From Aspergillus flavus (lineage: Eukaryota; Ascomycota; Eurotiomycetes; Eurotiales; Aspergillaceae): a stretch of 64,000 bases of DNA. Position 1 is the stretch's first letter. Every line of letters begins with the position of its first letter. The notes beneath the pieces were generated by a model, which was given only the letters and a program-made list of their open reading frames with translations, did no database searches and was not told where the DNA came from. Position numbers and translations under genes: made by a program. Of the stretch, positions 1-12,484 are shown in pieces. The stretch lies in assembly GCF_009017415.1 (NCBI RefSeq), contig NC_092408.1:682001-746000 (forward strand), read 5' to 3'.

Positions 1-715
1 TGCCGTCGAGATGTTGCCGCTGCCTTCTCCGCCAGAGGAACCTATCGATTTGGTCGCTGTTCGCTTCACTGTCCTCGACTTGGACAGCCACCCAGTCCCG
101 TTGAACACCGTAGCAATCAGCCTCCTCCACGACCCCGAGGGCAACCTTTACATGGTCAAGACCGATATCGAGGACAACACCCCCAACCGTGTTTCTTGGA
201 GACAGTGCCGCGGAAAGCCCATGTGCCTGAAGAGACTTTTGTTCAACCGGATTCGTGCGTTGTTCGCTGCCGCCAAGGCCCGTATGCTCGGAGTTATGGG
301 CCCCAAGCCACAGTGCGGTCGTCCTCGTCCTCCTCATCCCCACCACGATGGTATGCCATTCCCGCCCCAGGCCGAAGGCCACGTGGGACGTCCCGGCCAC
401 CCTCACCACCACCATATGCACCATGGCCCTCACGGTAACTGGGAGCGCACTGCCTCTCGCGTTGTCCGCTTTATTGTCATCCCGGCTGCGCTGGGCGTTC
501 TGGCAGGATTGGCTGCCAGTGCTGTGGGTATGTTGGTCGGTCAGGTGGTAGTGTTCTTGTGGCAGCGCTATCGCCGTTCTGACCGCGAAGAGTCTCTGGA
601 GCAAGGCACTACTTCTGAGAAGCAGGGCTTGATGACCGAGTCTACTGATGACCTTCCTCCTGCCTACAGTGACGAGGAGGAGCCAGCTGAGGCCGCAGCC
701 GACCACAAGAACTGA
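1..715 (+). CDS. Single-pass membrane protein, 3' part (5' end outside window)
   Basis: The reading frame is open from the left edge, so the gene starts upstream; the first ATG seen, at 11, is probably internal. The visible part has a folded region rich in hydrophobic and charged residues, then a His/Pro/Gly-rich linker (nt 320-430). One strong membrane segment of about 30 residues follows (nt 465-560), with an Arg-rich flank. The cytosolic tail is acidic and contains a PPAY sequence. PPxY motifs are the known ligands of WW domains, including those of Rsp5/Nedd4 ubiquitin ligases, so regulated ubiquitination or trafficking is a plausible inference. The N-terminal part may belong to a fungal family of unknown function (possibly DUF7728); that is a recollection, not a search result. 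No enzyme motif is visible. Confidence 0.75.
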   Translation, partial: AVEMLPLPSPPEEPIDLVAVRFTVLDLDSHPVPLNTVAISLLHDPEGNLYMVKTDIEDNTPNRVSWRQCRGKPMCLKRLLFNRIRALFAAAKARMLGVMGPKPQCGRPRPPHPHHDGMPFPPQAEGHVGRPGHPHHHHMHHGPHGNWERTASRVVRFIVIPAALGVLAGLAASAVGMLVGQVVVFLWQRYRRSDREESLEQGTTSEKQGLMTESTDDLPPAYSDEEEPAEAAADHKN

Positions 716-1584
716 ACGAATTTTACTTTTTTCGGGCGTTGAGATAGAAGGAATCTTTCTTCTGGGAAGGACAAAGGATCGGCGGGAAGCTATCTCAGCT
801 CTGTCAAACAGGAATAGGATCTAGGAATTTTTATTGGTTGCCAGTGACTTTTAGGGAAGATTGACTTGAAGCCTGCTTTCTTTCATTTATCATCACCGTT
901 TCCTTCTACTTGGTCTGCTATCTCCTTCATCCGTCCTTTTGTTATTACTATATTTGTATACTCTGCCCTTCCGGGAATGTGCTTCGCCCGCGCATCTCAA
1001 CAATCCCAGAGAGCTGTTGTGTAGTTCGGTTTTCTATGAGTTTAGGAATCGAAATTGTATTAGTCCCCGACTAGTCTATGTATTGCTCTGGAACGCACAA
1101 CAACGGCAGGCCCACTACACTCCGCATGATAAGATATGATATCGCACCAGAGAATGCATGACACTGCTCAATAGAACGTGACGCCGGCCGCTCTTGGCTG
1201 TTTCACCTGCAGAGCATCACGTGAGGGTCAGCGGCTGGATGCCTTGACGGGAAGGCCGCCGGGCGTAAGGTTGATTCCCCTCTTCCGTTTCTAGCAGTCA
1301 GTCTAAACATCTCCGGCTCCAAGTTTGCTGCGGCACGTAAACCCCTTGGAAGGATGTTGCGCCTGTCTTTACGATGAGCCTTGATTTACCATTCTCACAC
1401 TTCCATCCAAGGGCGTGCTTCTATATCTACTGATCGCCCCGAGCTTGATCGCCGTCGTGAGCTGCATCATCTGCCGCTTGCCGCCCGGCCTTAGCTTCAG
1501 CCTTACAACCTCCTCCGCTCAGGCAGCTGAGAGACGTCTCGGATTACTCGGTGTCGGAAGGTTCTGCGAGTCTGATCCGGCACC
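716..1584. other. Intergenic: 3' UTR of the membrane protein gene and promoter of the TBC gene
   Basis: No supported gene lies here. The first part is AT- and T-rich, as expected for a 3' untranslated region. The last 300 bases are mixed and pyrimidine-rich and should hold the promoter and leader of the TBC-domain gene at 1585. Short open frames here have no protein-like character. Confidence 0.6.
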
Positions 1585-4500
1585 ATGATGCAGTGGACGT
1601 CTTTCGTTCAAAAAGCCCAGTCATTGATCGACCCGGCCAACTTCACTCTCCCCACGCTCACTTCCACCGATCGCAACCCTTCGAAAGCTTCCCTGTTTCG
1701 CCAGCAATTTCGACTTCCCGATTCTCAGAATCCCCTACAAGAGATAGCAGCCGAATTGATCCTTCCTATCCCACATACCTCGTCTTCCACATCCTCGGGA
1801 GATCAACCTCGCAACCTTGACCGGGCCGGGAATCGCTATGCCGGCCGACTTCATTTGAGCGAACGGTTCATCTGCTTTACTACCCAACCTACGAGCTTTG
1901 TGCCGTCTGCAACCCACAGCGTGTCAACTCACTGGGCCGGTCAAACGAATGGGACAGGGCCGTTCGGTAATGGATTTACCCTCCCCCTTTGTTGCGTCCG
2001 GCGAGTGGAACGGTTGAATAGCTTGAGCCACGTGTTTTCGCTCGCGCTCACAACGTGGAACGGTGCGCTGGGGAAGCAACAGAGCCCCGGCTTTATCCCC
2101 CAACGATTTACGATTCAGCTGGTCGGGAGCAGGCAGGCCTGTGAACGATTCTGCGATGGGTTGAAGAAGGGATTACGGGAATGCATGAAAGAAATCGAGA
2201 GTTTGCGGGTAGTCGTAAATGATTGTTATTCGGAGTATTTGCTGTCCGGTGCCAAGTCCAAGGGCCAGGACGGTGATAATACAGAGGTGCGCCAGCCGCC
2301 AGATGCCGGTCTAGGGATGATCTTTCGCTATCCCGGAGATGCGCGCAAGCTCCGGGACAGAAGTAAAATGAGACTATGGGGGGAATATTTCAGAGGTATG
2401 ATATCCTAGGCTCGGCTTCGCCCCCATGCAGACCGTATATTAAAATCTCCTGTAGAAAATGGCCGCAACGCAACTCTTATTCGGCAACCCACGTTTCATA
2501 AGCTCATTCGGGTTGGGCTTCCTAACCGTCTCCGTGGTGAGATCTGGGAGTTGTCGTCCGGATCCCTGTACCTACGCCTCAGGTCGCCAAACCTATATAC
2601 CGAGACGCTTTCGAAATTCTCTGGGAGAGAATCCTTGGCCATCGATGAGATTGAAAAAGATCTGAACCGGAGTTTGCCTGAATATGCTGGGTTTCAAAGC
2701 GAGGAAGGCATTGGACGACTGCGTAGAGTCCTGACAGCCTACAGTTGGACCAATGCGGAGATTGGATACTGTCAGGCTATGAATATCGTCGTCGCGGCTC
2801 TGTTAATGTATACCACCTCGTCGTCACCACCTTAAGTCATTGCTAACTCCATTAGTTACATGTCCGAGGCACAAGCCTTTTTCCTCCTGTCCGTTTTGTG
2901 TGACCGTCTATTGCCAGGGTACTACTCGACGACCATGTATGGGACATTGCTCGATCAGAAGGTGTTCGAGTCCCTCGTTGAGAAAACCATGCCGGTCCTC
3001 TGGGATCATCTCACCAAATCCGATGTCCAGCTTTCTGTTGTGTCACTCCCATGGTTCCTTTCTCTCTATATCAACTCCATGCCTTTAGTTTTCGCTTTCC
3101 GGGTGTTGGATGTATTCTTCTTAGAAGGACCGAAGGTCCTCTTTCAAGTTGGTTTGGCCATCCTTCGTATCAATGGCGAGGAGCTTCTGGACATACAAGA
3201 TGATGGGTCTTTCATATCTGTGCTCAAGTCATATTTCTCTCGTCTGGATGAATCAGCCCACCCTAGATCCGAGAATCCTAAATTGAGAGCTATTACCCGG
3301 TTCCAGGAACTGATGGTTGTCGCTTTCAAGGAGTTTTCCGGAATCACCCACCAGACGATCACGGAGCAGCGTGAAAAGCACAAAGATGCCGTTCTGGAGA
3401 ATATCGAGAGTTTCGCCAAACGCACGTCTATTCGGAACCTGGGCCCCGACAGCAAGAAGCTCGGCATGGATGATTTAGGCGTAATCTATGACCGATTCTA
3501 CGAGGTTCTTTATGAGCACCAGCAGCGGCAAAGGCTTCTGGACGAAGAAAAGAAGCGCCAACAAAGGAAGAGAGTTGAACGCACTTCCATTTTGGGACCT
3601 CCAGTGGACCGAGAAGTTGGCCGTGTTGGTCTCGGACCCAGTCCCACTCACATGGATTACGATGCTTTCCGCGATTTTCTCGCGGCTACTGCAAAGTGGG
3701 CCGTCGGAGACACCCCGGGCTCTTCACGGAAGGAGTCGAATGTTGAACAGAGTGCTAATAGCTTCAGAGGGTTTGGGAAATCTTTGGCATGGAACAACAA
3801 ATCGGAGCCAGCGGACCACGAATTCATGCAGCGACTGTTCCGGAAGTGGTCCACGGAGCCATCTGAGGGGCTCAGCTTACAAAACGTAGTCAATGGACTT
3901 GCACGCCTTAAGGGGCCGCGTGATATCATGAACAATATCAACTACTTTTTCGACCTGTATGATGATAATGGGAATGGCACTGTTGATCGGGAGGGAATTT
4001 TAAGAATGTCAGAAGCTCTCCTTTTCCTCTCCCGGCGAGGCTTTGACGGCGCAATTACCCCGAGTGAACCTCTGGAGGAGGTTGGCGAACGCGACCGCTT
4101 CGAGCAGGATAAATTGAGTACCGATGAGAGGTTCTTGGGGAGTGTCAGCTCGTTCATCCGTCGCTGCTTCGAGTACGCCGATCCCAGTAACCCTGAGGGC
4201 AAGGCTACGCAAGAACGAAAGGATACAGATACAGAAGAGGCAACCGAAAAGCTTGACGCATTTGCTATTGGCGACGACGACGAAGAAGAAGACCTCATCG
4301 ATATTGCTGACGAAGCAAAACCCGAGCCATCCGATTCGAAGAAGCAAAACAGTGATACCCAGCACAACCGGGGTGCATCAGAGGCTGCAAATCCAGCCCT
4401 CGACCCGAACAACCCTCTACACATTACCCTTCCCACATTCCGCATGGTCATATTGGCCGACGAGCTACTAGAACAATTTTTTGATACTTTCTTCCCTCAG

Positions 4501-5109
4501 TCATTCCGCCTTTCCGACCAATCACTTCCCGCAGCAAAACTCACATCTCTCTCGTCCAACCTGACCACCTTCTCTAACATCAATACGCCTAAACCCCACA
4601 CCAACGCTGCTGCCGGTGCCACCGTTGCAGGTGCATCTGGCGGCATCGTTCCACCAGGTAAGGGCCTGCGTGGTGTCCTGGATAATATCGTTTCGGATGG
4701 TATCCGGATGGCCGCCGAAGTCAAGAAGCGCATGGACGAAGCACAGCGCGAACTGGAACGCAACGCTCTCAGCCGGCCCCAGGAAGATGACGAAGAGGAC
4801 GACGAGGAAGACTACGATCCTCGCAGCGGCACTTCAGCCCCACCAACCATCGTCGGCGGCATCTCCAGCTGGGGCGCTGGCGCTTACGGCGCAGACCCAG
4901 AACGACGCAGCGTCCGCGACACAGACCGGGACCTCCTGGAAGGCGCTGAAGTGGTCAGCATCCACAAAAAGGAAGATACATCCCTCTTGGACGAGAAGGA
5001 AGAACATCAACACGCAGCCGAAGGGAGCAGCAGCAGACAACAGGGACAAAGCTCGTCCCATTCCCAAAACGATGGCAACGTCGTTAGCAAGGTTGAATTT
5101 GAGTCATGA
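1585..5109 (+). CDS. GRAM/TBC/EF-hand Rab GTPase-activating protein (Mdr1/Gyp2 type)
   Basis: Exons are 1585-2395, 2456-2807 and 2856-5109, giving 1138 residues in consistent phase. The second intron has a textbook tgctaac branch site. A GRAM-like region lies around residues 85-170 and the TBC domain around 285-500. Both catalytic fingers of TBC GAPs are present: the IxxDxxR arginine motif (IEKDLNR, near residue 335) and the YxQ glutamine motif (YCQ, near 375). This predicts an active GAP that accelerates GTP hydrolysis on a Ypt/Rab GTPase. Yeast Gyp2/Mdr1 acts on Ypt6 and Sec4; the target here is inferred only by family. A single EF-hand-like loop ([12 protein letters not shown]) follows near residue 755, then a long acidic, Ser/Gln-rich disordered tail. 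The order GRAM-TBC-EF-hand matches the TBC1D8/9-Mdr1 class. The ATG at 1585 gives the frame MMQWTSFVQ and precedes the GRAM region without a break. Confidence 0.93.
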
Positions 5110-5870
5110 GGTCTATGGTCGGGTTTTGGAATGTATCGGTGTCGGTGTCTCTCTGTCTCTGATGGTTGCGGTATGAGTGTTTGTCCTGCACATTACTGAT
5201 CTCATTATTCGGCCGCTGTTTGTTCTTACTGTTGTCATTTGTATCTCTCATCTAGATAGTCCGTTCTTCCCTTGGGGAAGTATGGTCAATGTATGTATGT
5301 ACTATTGATCTTCAGCGTTAACTTGAATCTGAGGACTATGGGGCGTTGGATTGTGGAGTGCCGTTCTGTTTTCTGTATGTTTTGTGGTCTTTGATTCGGT
5401 CGGTGTGCGCTATCAGGCTATGCATGAGAACTGACATGGTTAGATCAGCATATAGCAATTCAATACAACTAGATATACCTCAATACTACGCGAGATAACA
5501 AGAATTTGACCAAGGTCTGAAGTAATAAATGGTGTCAAAATTTGTGTATGTACAAGGTACTGTTCTCTGGATCTATAAGACAATGGCAACGAACAGTGAA
5601 ATATGAAGCAAGACAAAAAGGGGTATAGATCAAGAAAAGAAAAAGTAAGGGTGGTAGAACAAATGTTAAATATGCAAACGGAGATTCATATCGCCGCCGA
5701 GTTGAAGAATTTTCGGTGAAAGGTATGATGTGAGGGAGGGTTAGAATGAAAATGGTGAAGAGATCATCCAGATATAGGAAGATGCAGTACATTTCCGTCA
5801 TAAAGTTATGTTGTGGTGGACACCTTGTTAGGACGTAAGAGGAGCGAGGGTTCACCAAAACCCAACGCAT
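5110..5870. other. Convergent intergenic region (two 3' UTRs)
   Basis: This lies between the stop of the TBC gene (+) and the stop of the RhoGEF gene (-). It is T-rich towards the left and A-rich towards the right, as expected for two opposing 3' untranslated regions. The 111-residue minus-strand frame at 5535-5870 abuts the RhoGEF stop and has no protein features. Confidence 0.6.
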
Positions 5871-8800
5871 CTAGTCCTTTTGTCCTTCATTCTCAATTAA
5901 CTCGAGAATAATCTGGTTCCGTTCGTACTCGGGATGCTGCATGCAGATCTTGACTGTACGGCCGTTGTTTGCCAGGGCAACGCCGTTGGACAATCCACTG
6001 GACAGATTCACTGTGCCACCTGTTGTGGTGGGAATACTATTAGCTCCGGACCCTGGCATGCTGCTGCCATCATCAAGACAAACGACGCCATGTCCCGGGA
6101 TGACCTGGCGCAATCGACCATTCATTGCATTGCGCACCTCGACAAAGTCCTCGTTGAACAGTATCAAGAACTTGCCGTAGAGACAGGCCGTATGGGCACG
6201 TCCGACAAACTCCATGACCACACTACGTGACACGTCTCCATGTTTATTCACGTAAACCGCGCACTCAGCGTACACAACCAAGAACTCGCTGTCACTGAGA
6301 CGGAACATACCCAGTGGACGAAGATTCGTAATACGGGCGGCGATACTGGTGAGCTGTGCTTGCGCTTCTGGCGCCTCTGAGCGGAAATCAGGAACAGACC
6401 AAGTCTGTTTCTTATCAAGTGTGAGAATCTCAATGCCGCGCTGAGTGGAAATGGCCAGGGACGAGTGGAACATATTGATGCCATAGCTTTCTGCCGGGAT
6501 GTAGAACTCGTCATAATCGCGGAAGAATTCAGTTTGCGAACGACGAGAGAAGAAACGACTCTTGCTCGTTGATGACTTCTGCAAGACTGGCTCCATAATC
6601 TACACCGAATTAGTCCCGCAGACTCGTGGAGCTAGGGCAACATGAACAAACCTTAAATGTTGAGGACAGTCCATCTCGCTTTTTATACATCACCAATGTG
6701 CGATCCTTCATGTGTCCTGCAGCGAAGAAGCCCACTTCACGACTTCCTGATATTTTCTGTGGTGCTCGGCGAGCAGAGTCACTCGTAGTTGGGGTAGGGA
6801 CGCCACTTGGTGGGCACACAACGTCCAGATGGTAAGCAATCAAGGATTTGTCGGCAATGAGTAGGAATACATTGAATTCTTCAAAAACGGCGATCTGGGT
6901 CACCCGGGGAATTTGGATTGCCTAATAGAATGTTAGTCATATCACCATCGGCCGTGTATACACTTCGATGGAGTGGAGTTAGATAGATACATACCCGAAC
7001 CCAGCCACGAGGATCATTGTATTCGGAGATATAAACCCCGTTATCAGTTCCAATGGCACACATCATACGGCCAGGAGGCTGTTGAAAGACAGTGGCAGAG
7101 TGAACGCTGGCCCGACAGACGGGTGCCGGTCTCTTAAGGTCACCAAATCGATGCTCAACATCTTTAATTGCACGATCCAGAGGTGTCCCTTCGATGATAA
7201 CGCTCTTGGGAGGCGGCGAATAGTCTGAAGAAGCGAAGGCAGTATCTGCAAGCACGCGAAGTCTGAAAGGCTCCGCATTCTGCGCAAACAGGGCTGCAGC
7301 ATGTTTCGTTTTCGCCTCAATTATCTTCTCGCACCAATCCTGTCGGGACTGAGCAGAGGAGGCATAGAGTGTGTAAGTGCCGTTCTTCCCCAGATGTTTG
7401 ATCTTGAAAGGATAAAGGATTTTGTTATCTGTGGAACTCTCAAGGACTGTGGTGGGAACAATCGTCTTGCCCGCCGCTGCACCAGCAGCGTTAGCGCCAT
7501 TGCCATCTACAGCGCGGGTGGCCACGGCCTGGGGCTGGGTCACAGTCGCGACGCCTCTGACCGAGGATTTGACGACAGGATCTTCATTGGTACTTTCCAC
7601 AACTAAAAGATCCATGGGTATAGGCAGTTTCGACACGTCGAAGACCTTGTATTTGGGAACCGGTTTGGCCAGCACCAGATAATGGTCAAAGAGAATGGCA
7701 TGAGTCTCCTGCAAGAAACGAGTTCGGGTTCCTGGCCGTTGCAGTATCCCTTGGTGGACAATTTCACGCCCCAGATGTTCCAGATTAAGTTCAACTTCTC
7801 TCTTCATCTCTGGGCGGAGCTGCAGCTTGGCGGACAGTTCCATGAGACTAACCTTCTTGCTTGTTTCACCCACCTTGTTGTCACATTCCAAGGCAACCAG
7901 CTTAATCTCCTCAATCGCTTGCGCCAGATTTGCTTTTTCCTCGCTATCCTTAAGCATATTCTTGTGCACCGTGGCGAGCAACAGAGTATATCGCTGAATT
8001 CGGGTGATAGGGGCTTTAAGGTAGGTGTCCCAACTCAGACGGTTTGACAACTTGTGACTCTGGGCTTGCTCAAGGAATTGCCGGAATTGGATGTTCCTCT
8101 CTGCTTCACTCCTAACAAGATAGTTTGCATGAGGAAACGTTGCTGCGTAGTCAATATAAACAGCTTTGGCTTTCCGGATCCATTGGCGGAAGATATCACT
8201 GAACCCAGCGATGAAGGGACCCTGTTCTTTCTGGCGATACTTCAGCTGGGCCAAGAGATGATCCTCATTAACCTTCTTCACCAAATCGACTTTGCCAAAA
8301 ACATCTTTCAAGAACTTGTTGGCGCGTTTCGGAGGGATGATGCTTGGCTGCATACTCGCGAGCTGATCCCGGTACAATTCGCGCAGAATATCCAATTGCC
8401 CAATAAAGGAGTCCTCTGTGGTCACGATTTCGTGGAGATTATTCTGGCGGTCAATCTCCTTCTTCGGATACGTTTCCCACAGCTCCTTCGGGACCTTGTA
8501 GAAGGTCACCCAATCTTCGGCCTTCTTCTGTTGCGCCATCACTTGGGTCCGCAGGTTCACTTTCTTCAACGTTCGCATACAGTGATGAGAGTAGCAGCGT
8601 CCAAATACCTCTGTTTCCTGCTCGTGCAACCGAGATGAATAGCATCCTGTGCCGGTGATCTGGAACAAAACACCCGACAAAGACCCATTGCCGAACTTAA
8701 CCCATTCCTCCTCTTTGATCAGGGCCTCCTCCGCCAGCATGTTCTGCACGACACGGGCGGCTAGTGTTTCTGCGTCGGCAATGTTCATCGTCGGCACCTT

Positions 8801-11296
8801 ATGAGTGAACAAGGCAACAATGGCGTCGACTATCGTGTGCTCCTTGAGGTCGGTCTCTTCCTCACTCAGCTCCCGAATCCATTCGAGAATGGCACTCAGC
8901 GCCCACGGTTCCGCACAACGACGGAACTGCTCGGTGGAAAGTTTGGTGGGGTTGAACTTCTTGCGGCGCCCGGCGGGAATCGTGGGCAGATCCAGGGTCA
9001 TAGCTGCCGCGGCCTGTGGGGACGCCACCTTCGGTGACCCCGACTGGCGGTGCAGCTCGTGCTGTTGCTTGTACTTGGCCCGGTCTGCATCGGTCTTGGA
9101 TCTGATAGGGGGGTCAGTACGAGGTCCAATCGGGTGACTCGATAAAGAGGTCGACCGTGGGACTTGAGATGAGGGGCTAGGCACGGTCGGCCCGTACGAG
9201 TCAGCAGAAACAGGGTAGTAAGAGGGTGTATACTGAGTAGCACTCTGCCAATCTTCCTGCTCTTGATGCCGGTACGTCCCCGCCGGCATCAAATGCGGGA
9301 TCAAATCAGCTCTGTTCGCGGGTTCCACCGGCGCTGGCGGTAAGGGCCGCATGCCCGGATGGAAAAAGAGGTCTCCGGGCTCTTCTCCCCTGTCTGAATC
9401 GTCGCTGCCTGACTGATGGGAACGACGCACTGGTGATAATGTTCCCTCGTCCCCATAGTCGAAGCTCATCCGCCGTCCATAGGCACTCGGCTCGGACAGC
9501 CCACCTGTGCCGGCGGCATCAACGCGCGCATAGGACGGCACCAGTTCAAACGGATATTCAGCGTCCTGGGTCATAGGAGGATATTCGTACTCGTCCGAAT
9601 ATTGCCCACGATCCTCAGCGGACATGTTCGAGCTCCTTAACGAGCCGGAGGTGGGCGCCAGTCGGCCATGGTCCACTGCATCAGCGTACTCGTCTGCAGA
9701 TACGTCTGTCTCCTCGTACTGGCTCTGTCCCCGAAGGTTTCCACCGTACCGCACTGCCTCATCACCCGCTTCTGCCTGTTGTTGACTGGCATATGCACTG
9801 ATGATGGACGCATTTGTCTCGCGTCGTTCGCGCTCCTGCAGACGCTCGGCCCGCATCCTGTCTTCCTCGTCGGCCATCTGCAACATCGCGAGACCTGCGG
9901 CCGCTTCGGCATCGCTATCGTCGCTATAAGCATCATAATTGACATACTGCCCTGTCCCAGTTGCCATGTTCCCATTGGTGTGCGTATGCTTCTCATCAGG
10001 CGAGAGACGCAGTCCATCCCCTCCGTTGTTGGAATTCTGCGCCTCCAAACGCAATGATCGTAGACTACTTCGGTCCCCAGCGTCTAACACCGCCGCCTCG
10101 ACTTCTCTCAACAGGTCATCATAGCCAGCTCTCCCATCCGGTCTGCCATGCAAACTCCCTCCGTTCGTCAATGGGGCAGAATCGTCCTCTGCGTCAACTG
10201 GTGGGCCAGGTAGCGGGCGCGACTGGGGATGTCGAGTCAAGGTATCTGTTCTCTGCGGTGATACTGGAGGCTGAGGGGGGTAGATCGGCGGGGTTGGCAG
10301 AGATCGCCCAGACCCGGGACGAGTCAAGCTGAGTCGTTTCCCGTACGGGTCGTCGCCTGACGACGCATGGGCGGGAGGCTCCGGAGGCTGATCCTCATGC
10401 GATGCGGCGGCAGCGGACTCGGATCGGCGAGGAGAGGACGGTCCATAGGATCCACTGGAGTAGGGGCGAGACTGCGCTGAACCCATGCCGGTGAACGATG
10501 ACACATAGGTTGCGCTGGGGGTGGAAGGGGAGGCAAGGTTGTAGGATGAGGCCGTTGGAGCCAACCCGTAAGGTGTCCCGGGAGAAGTACTGCTGCTATA
10601 CTGGGGCGACAAACGACTTCCATACGGATGATCCGGACCTCGCGGGGGTGGCGGCGGCGGTAGTGAGGGGACGGGTGGTGCATAGGAAAGCGGTGTCGGA
10701 GGTGCTTGCGCGTAGCCGACACTCGGGTGTCGCTGGACACCAGCCGAGCTGTAGCCAGCGACGGTGGTAGTTTGGTAAGCGGCTGGATTGTACGGTTGAT
10801 ATCCTGGGGCTGAGCTGCTGCTTGCACTAGAGTATGCCAAGGGATTGTAATTTAATTGCGACGGCGTGGAAGGGACGGCGTATTGCTGGGGGTTGTACGC
10901 CGTCTGGGTCGGCGAGGCAATGGAAGAGGTATACTGGTACTGGTAACTGGATTGCGAGGAAGCGCGACTACGAGGGATTTGGGATGAGGTTGCCGAGGGG
11001 AGGTGTGCATATCTGGGATGCTCTGCGTACTCCTGTCCGTCATTGCTGTAACCCCCTTGGGAGTCCCCAGCACCCCACTCTGAGTAACGAGCGCTTGCGT
11101 CTGTCGGTCGTGGGTTATGAGAGTGAGACGGCGCAAAGAGACCCGCATCGTCCCCTATACTGTAGCTCGGCATCCTCCGGAGTGTCGGATTATGCTGCGA
11201 GTTAGAGGAGGCGGAGGTATACAGGTCGTAGCGGGAAGGCTGTGCGGAATTACCAGACTGACCATATGGTGGCTGGCCATTTTGATAGTGAGCCAT
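5871..11296 (-). CDS. rom2: Rho1 guanine-nucleotide exchange factor (DEP-DH-PH-CNH)
   Basis: Exons on the minus strand are 11296-6995, 6921-6652 and 6599-5871, all joined in phase 0, giving 1766 residues. The first 780 residues are disordered and rich in Ser, Tyr, Pro and Gln. A DEP-like region lies at about 785-900 and the catalytic DH domain at about 950-1125, starting around NLHEIVTTEDSFI. A PH domain (about 1180-1325) and a C-terminal CNH/citron domain (about 1345-1740) complete the protein. This order is diagnostic of yeast Rom1/Rom2 and fission-yeast Rgf1-3. These load GTP on Rho1 at the plasma membrane and so drive glucan synthase and the cell-wall integrity kinase pathway. I start at MAHYQNG (11296); an in-frame upstream ATG at 11470 exists, but the stretch between reads like untranslated leader. 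The protein is longer than I recall for other Aspergillus Rom2 proteins, through the disordered N-terminus. The symbol rests on architecture. Confidence 0.9.
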
Positions 11297-12484
11297 CGTG
11301 TGATCCGCACGAGACGGGGCGGATGGGAACCTGAATAGGGGAAAACGAGAGACGTAAGGAGGAGGGGCGTTCGTAGCGACAGAGGCTCTGCTGGTGTCAG
11401 GGACTAAGACCCCGGGGCAGTGGGGAAATTGCCAAGGCAGCGATGAGGACAGGCTGAAACGAGCGAACAAGTAGGGGTCAGCCGGTGCAGTCGATCAGGG
11501 GTTAGAAGAGAAAACAAACAATAGGGGTTCAAAATGGAAGGGAGGAGAAGAGGAGTGTCGGTGGTGTGGTTGTTTGTTGTCAGACTCGTCAGCCTGATTA
11601 TTGTGATGGACGGAGCGAAAGGCTGAGGCTCAAGACCCATTTCATCCACTCAGATGGTTCCGAGCCTGACCCATCCCCACATTTCTCTGGAGAAAACGAA
11701 ATTAGAACATAAGGGTAACTCTGGATGTGCATATATAAGCGAACGATTTCATACACACACACAGAGAAAAAGACACGGAAAGATTGTCGTGAAACAGAAG
11801 AAGAGAAGTGAGGGAAGAAAGAGTAGGAAGATGAGTAAATAATAGAAAAGAGAGGGAGGAGAACAGCTGATCCAGGATTACTGTACAGAACAGTTGTCCC
11901 AAAATTGTCTTGTTCGGGCATCAACCAGATCTGACCGTACAGTATGGTAATCTTTCCATTTGGCCCCCAAGGTTAATAATTACCGCGCTTCCTAGCCCGT
12001 ATCTGCGTTACCAGCTTTTCTTTTGCTACTAACAGTTCTTGGCTTAAAATGAACCGACCGAGTGGAAAGTACCCACTACCAGTTGATTTTCTGCCTATTC
12101 GCGATTAGAGATCCCGAATACGATCAGATCGCCATTTATGTCAATTTGATTGCTTTTGCCAGAAGATTCATGTCGCATTGAACTGGTGGTTTTGATAATA
12201 CAATACCATTGAAACATTGTTCGGTACAGTACGCTGAGTTGTTCCGCTTATATATTTTTCTAAAATAGGCTACAAAATCCTAATCCTGATACCAGAGTGA
12301 TATATACCATACTAGAGAATAATTTTAGAGACTCTAGATATAGCCAAGGATCTGGGAAACCTCAAGGCTAAAGTATTAACCCACATAATTCATCACTTGA
12401 TTAAGATATTGAGCATTCACAATTGGTTTCATACGACCTAATCCAACCGATCTGGTCCAGGACATTGGAATGAACAACTGCTCA
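11297..12484. promoter_or_regulatory. RhoGEF promoter/leader with purine-rich tract, and 3' flank of the ADH gene
   Basis: On the plus strand, 11750-11870 is strongly GA-rich with a short CA repeat near 11752-11762. Read on the coding (minus) strand of the RhoGEF this is a long pyrimidine tract, common just upstream of transcription starts in Aspergillus housekeeping genes. Beyond about 11950 the sequence is AT-rich and grades into the 3' flank of the alcohol dehydrogenase gene. No gene is supported. Confidence 0.5.

Noticed and set aside
8054..8638. 194-codon plus-strand frame (with 7682-8047) inside the RhoGEF
   Set aside because: It is antisense to the DH domain of a clearly conserved protein; its Leu-rich translation is a mirror of the coding strand.
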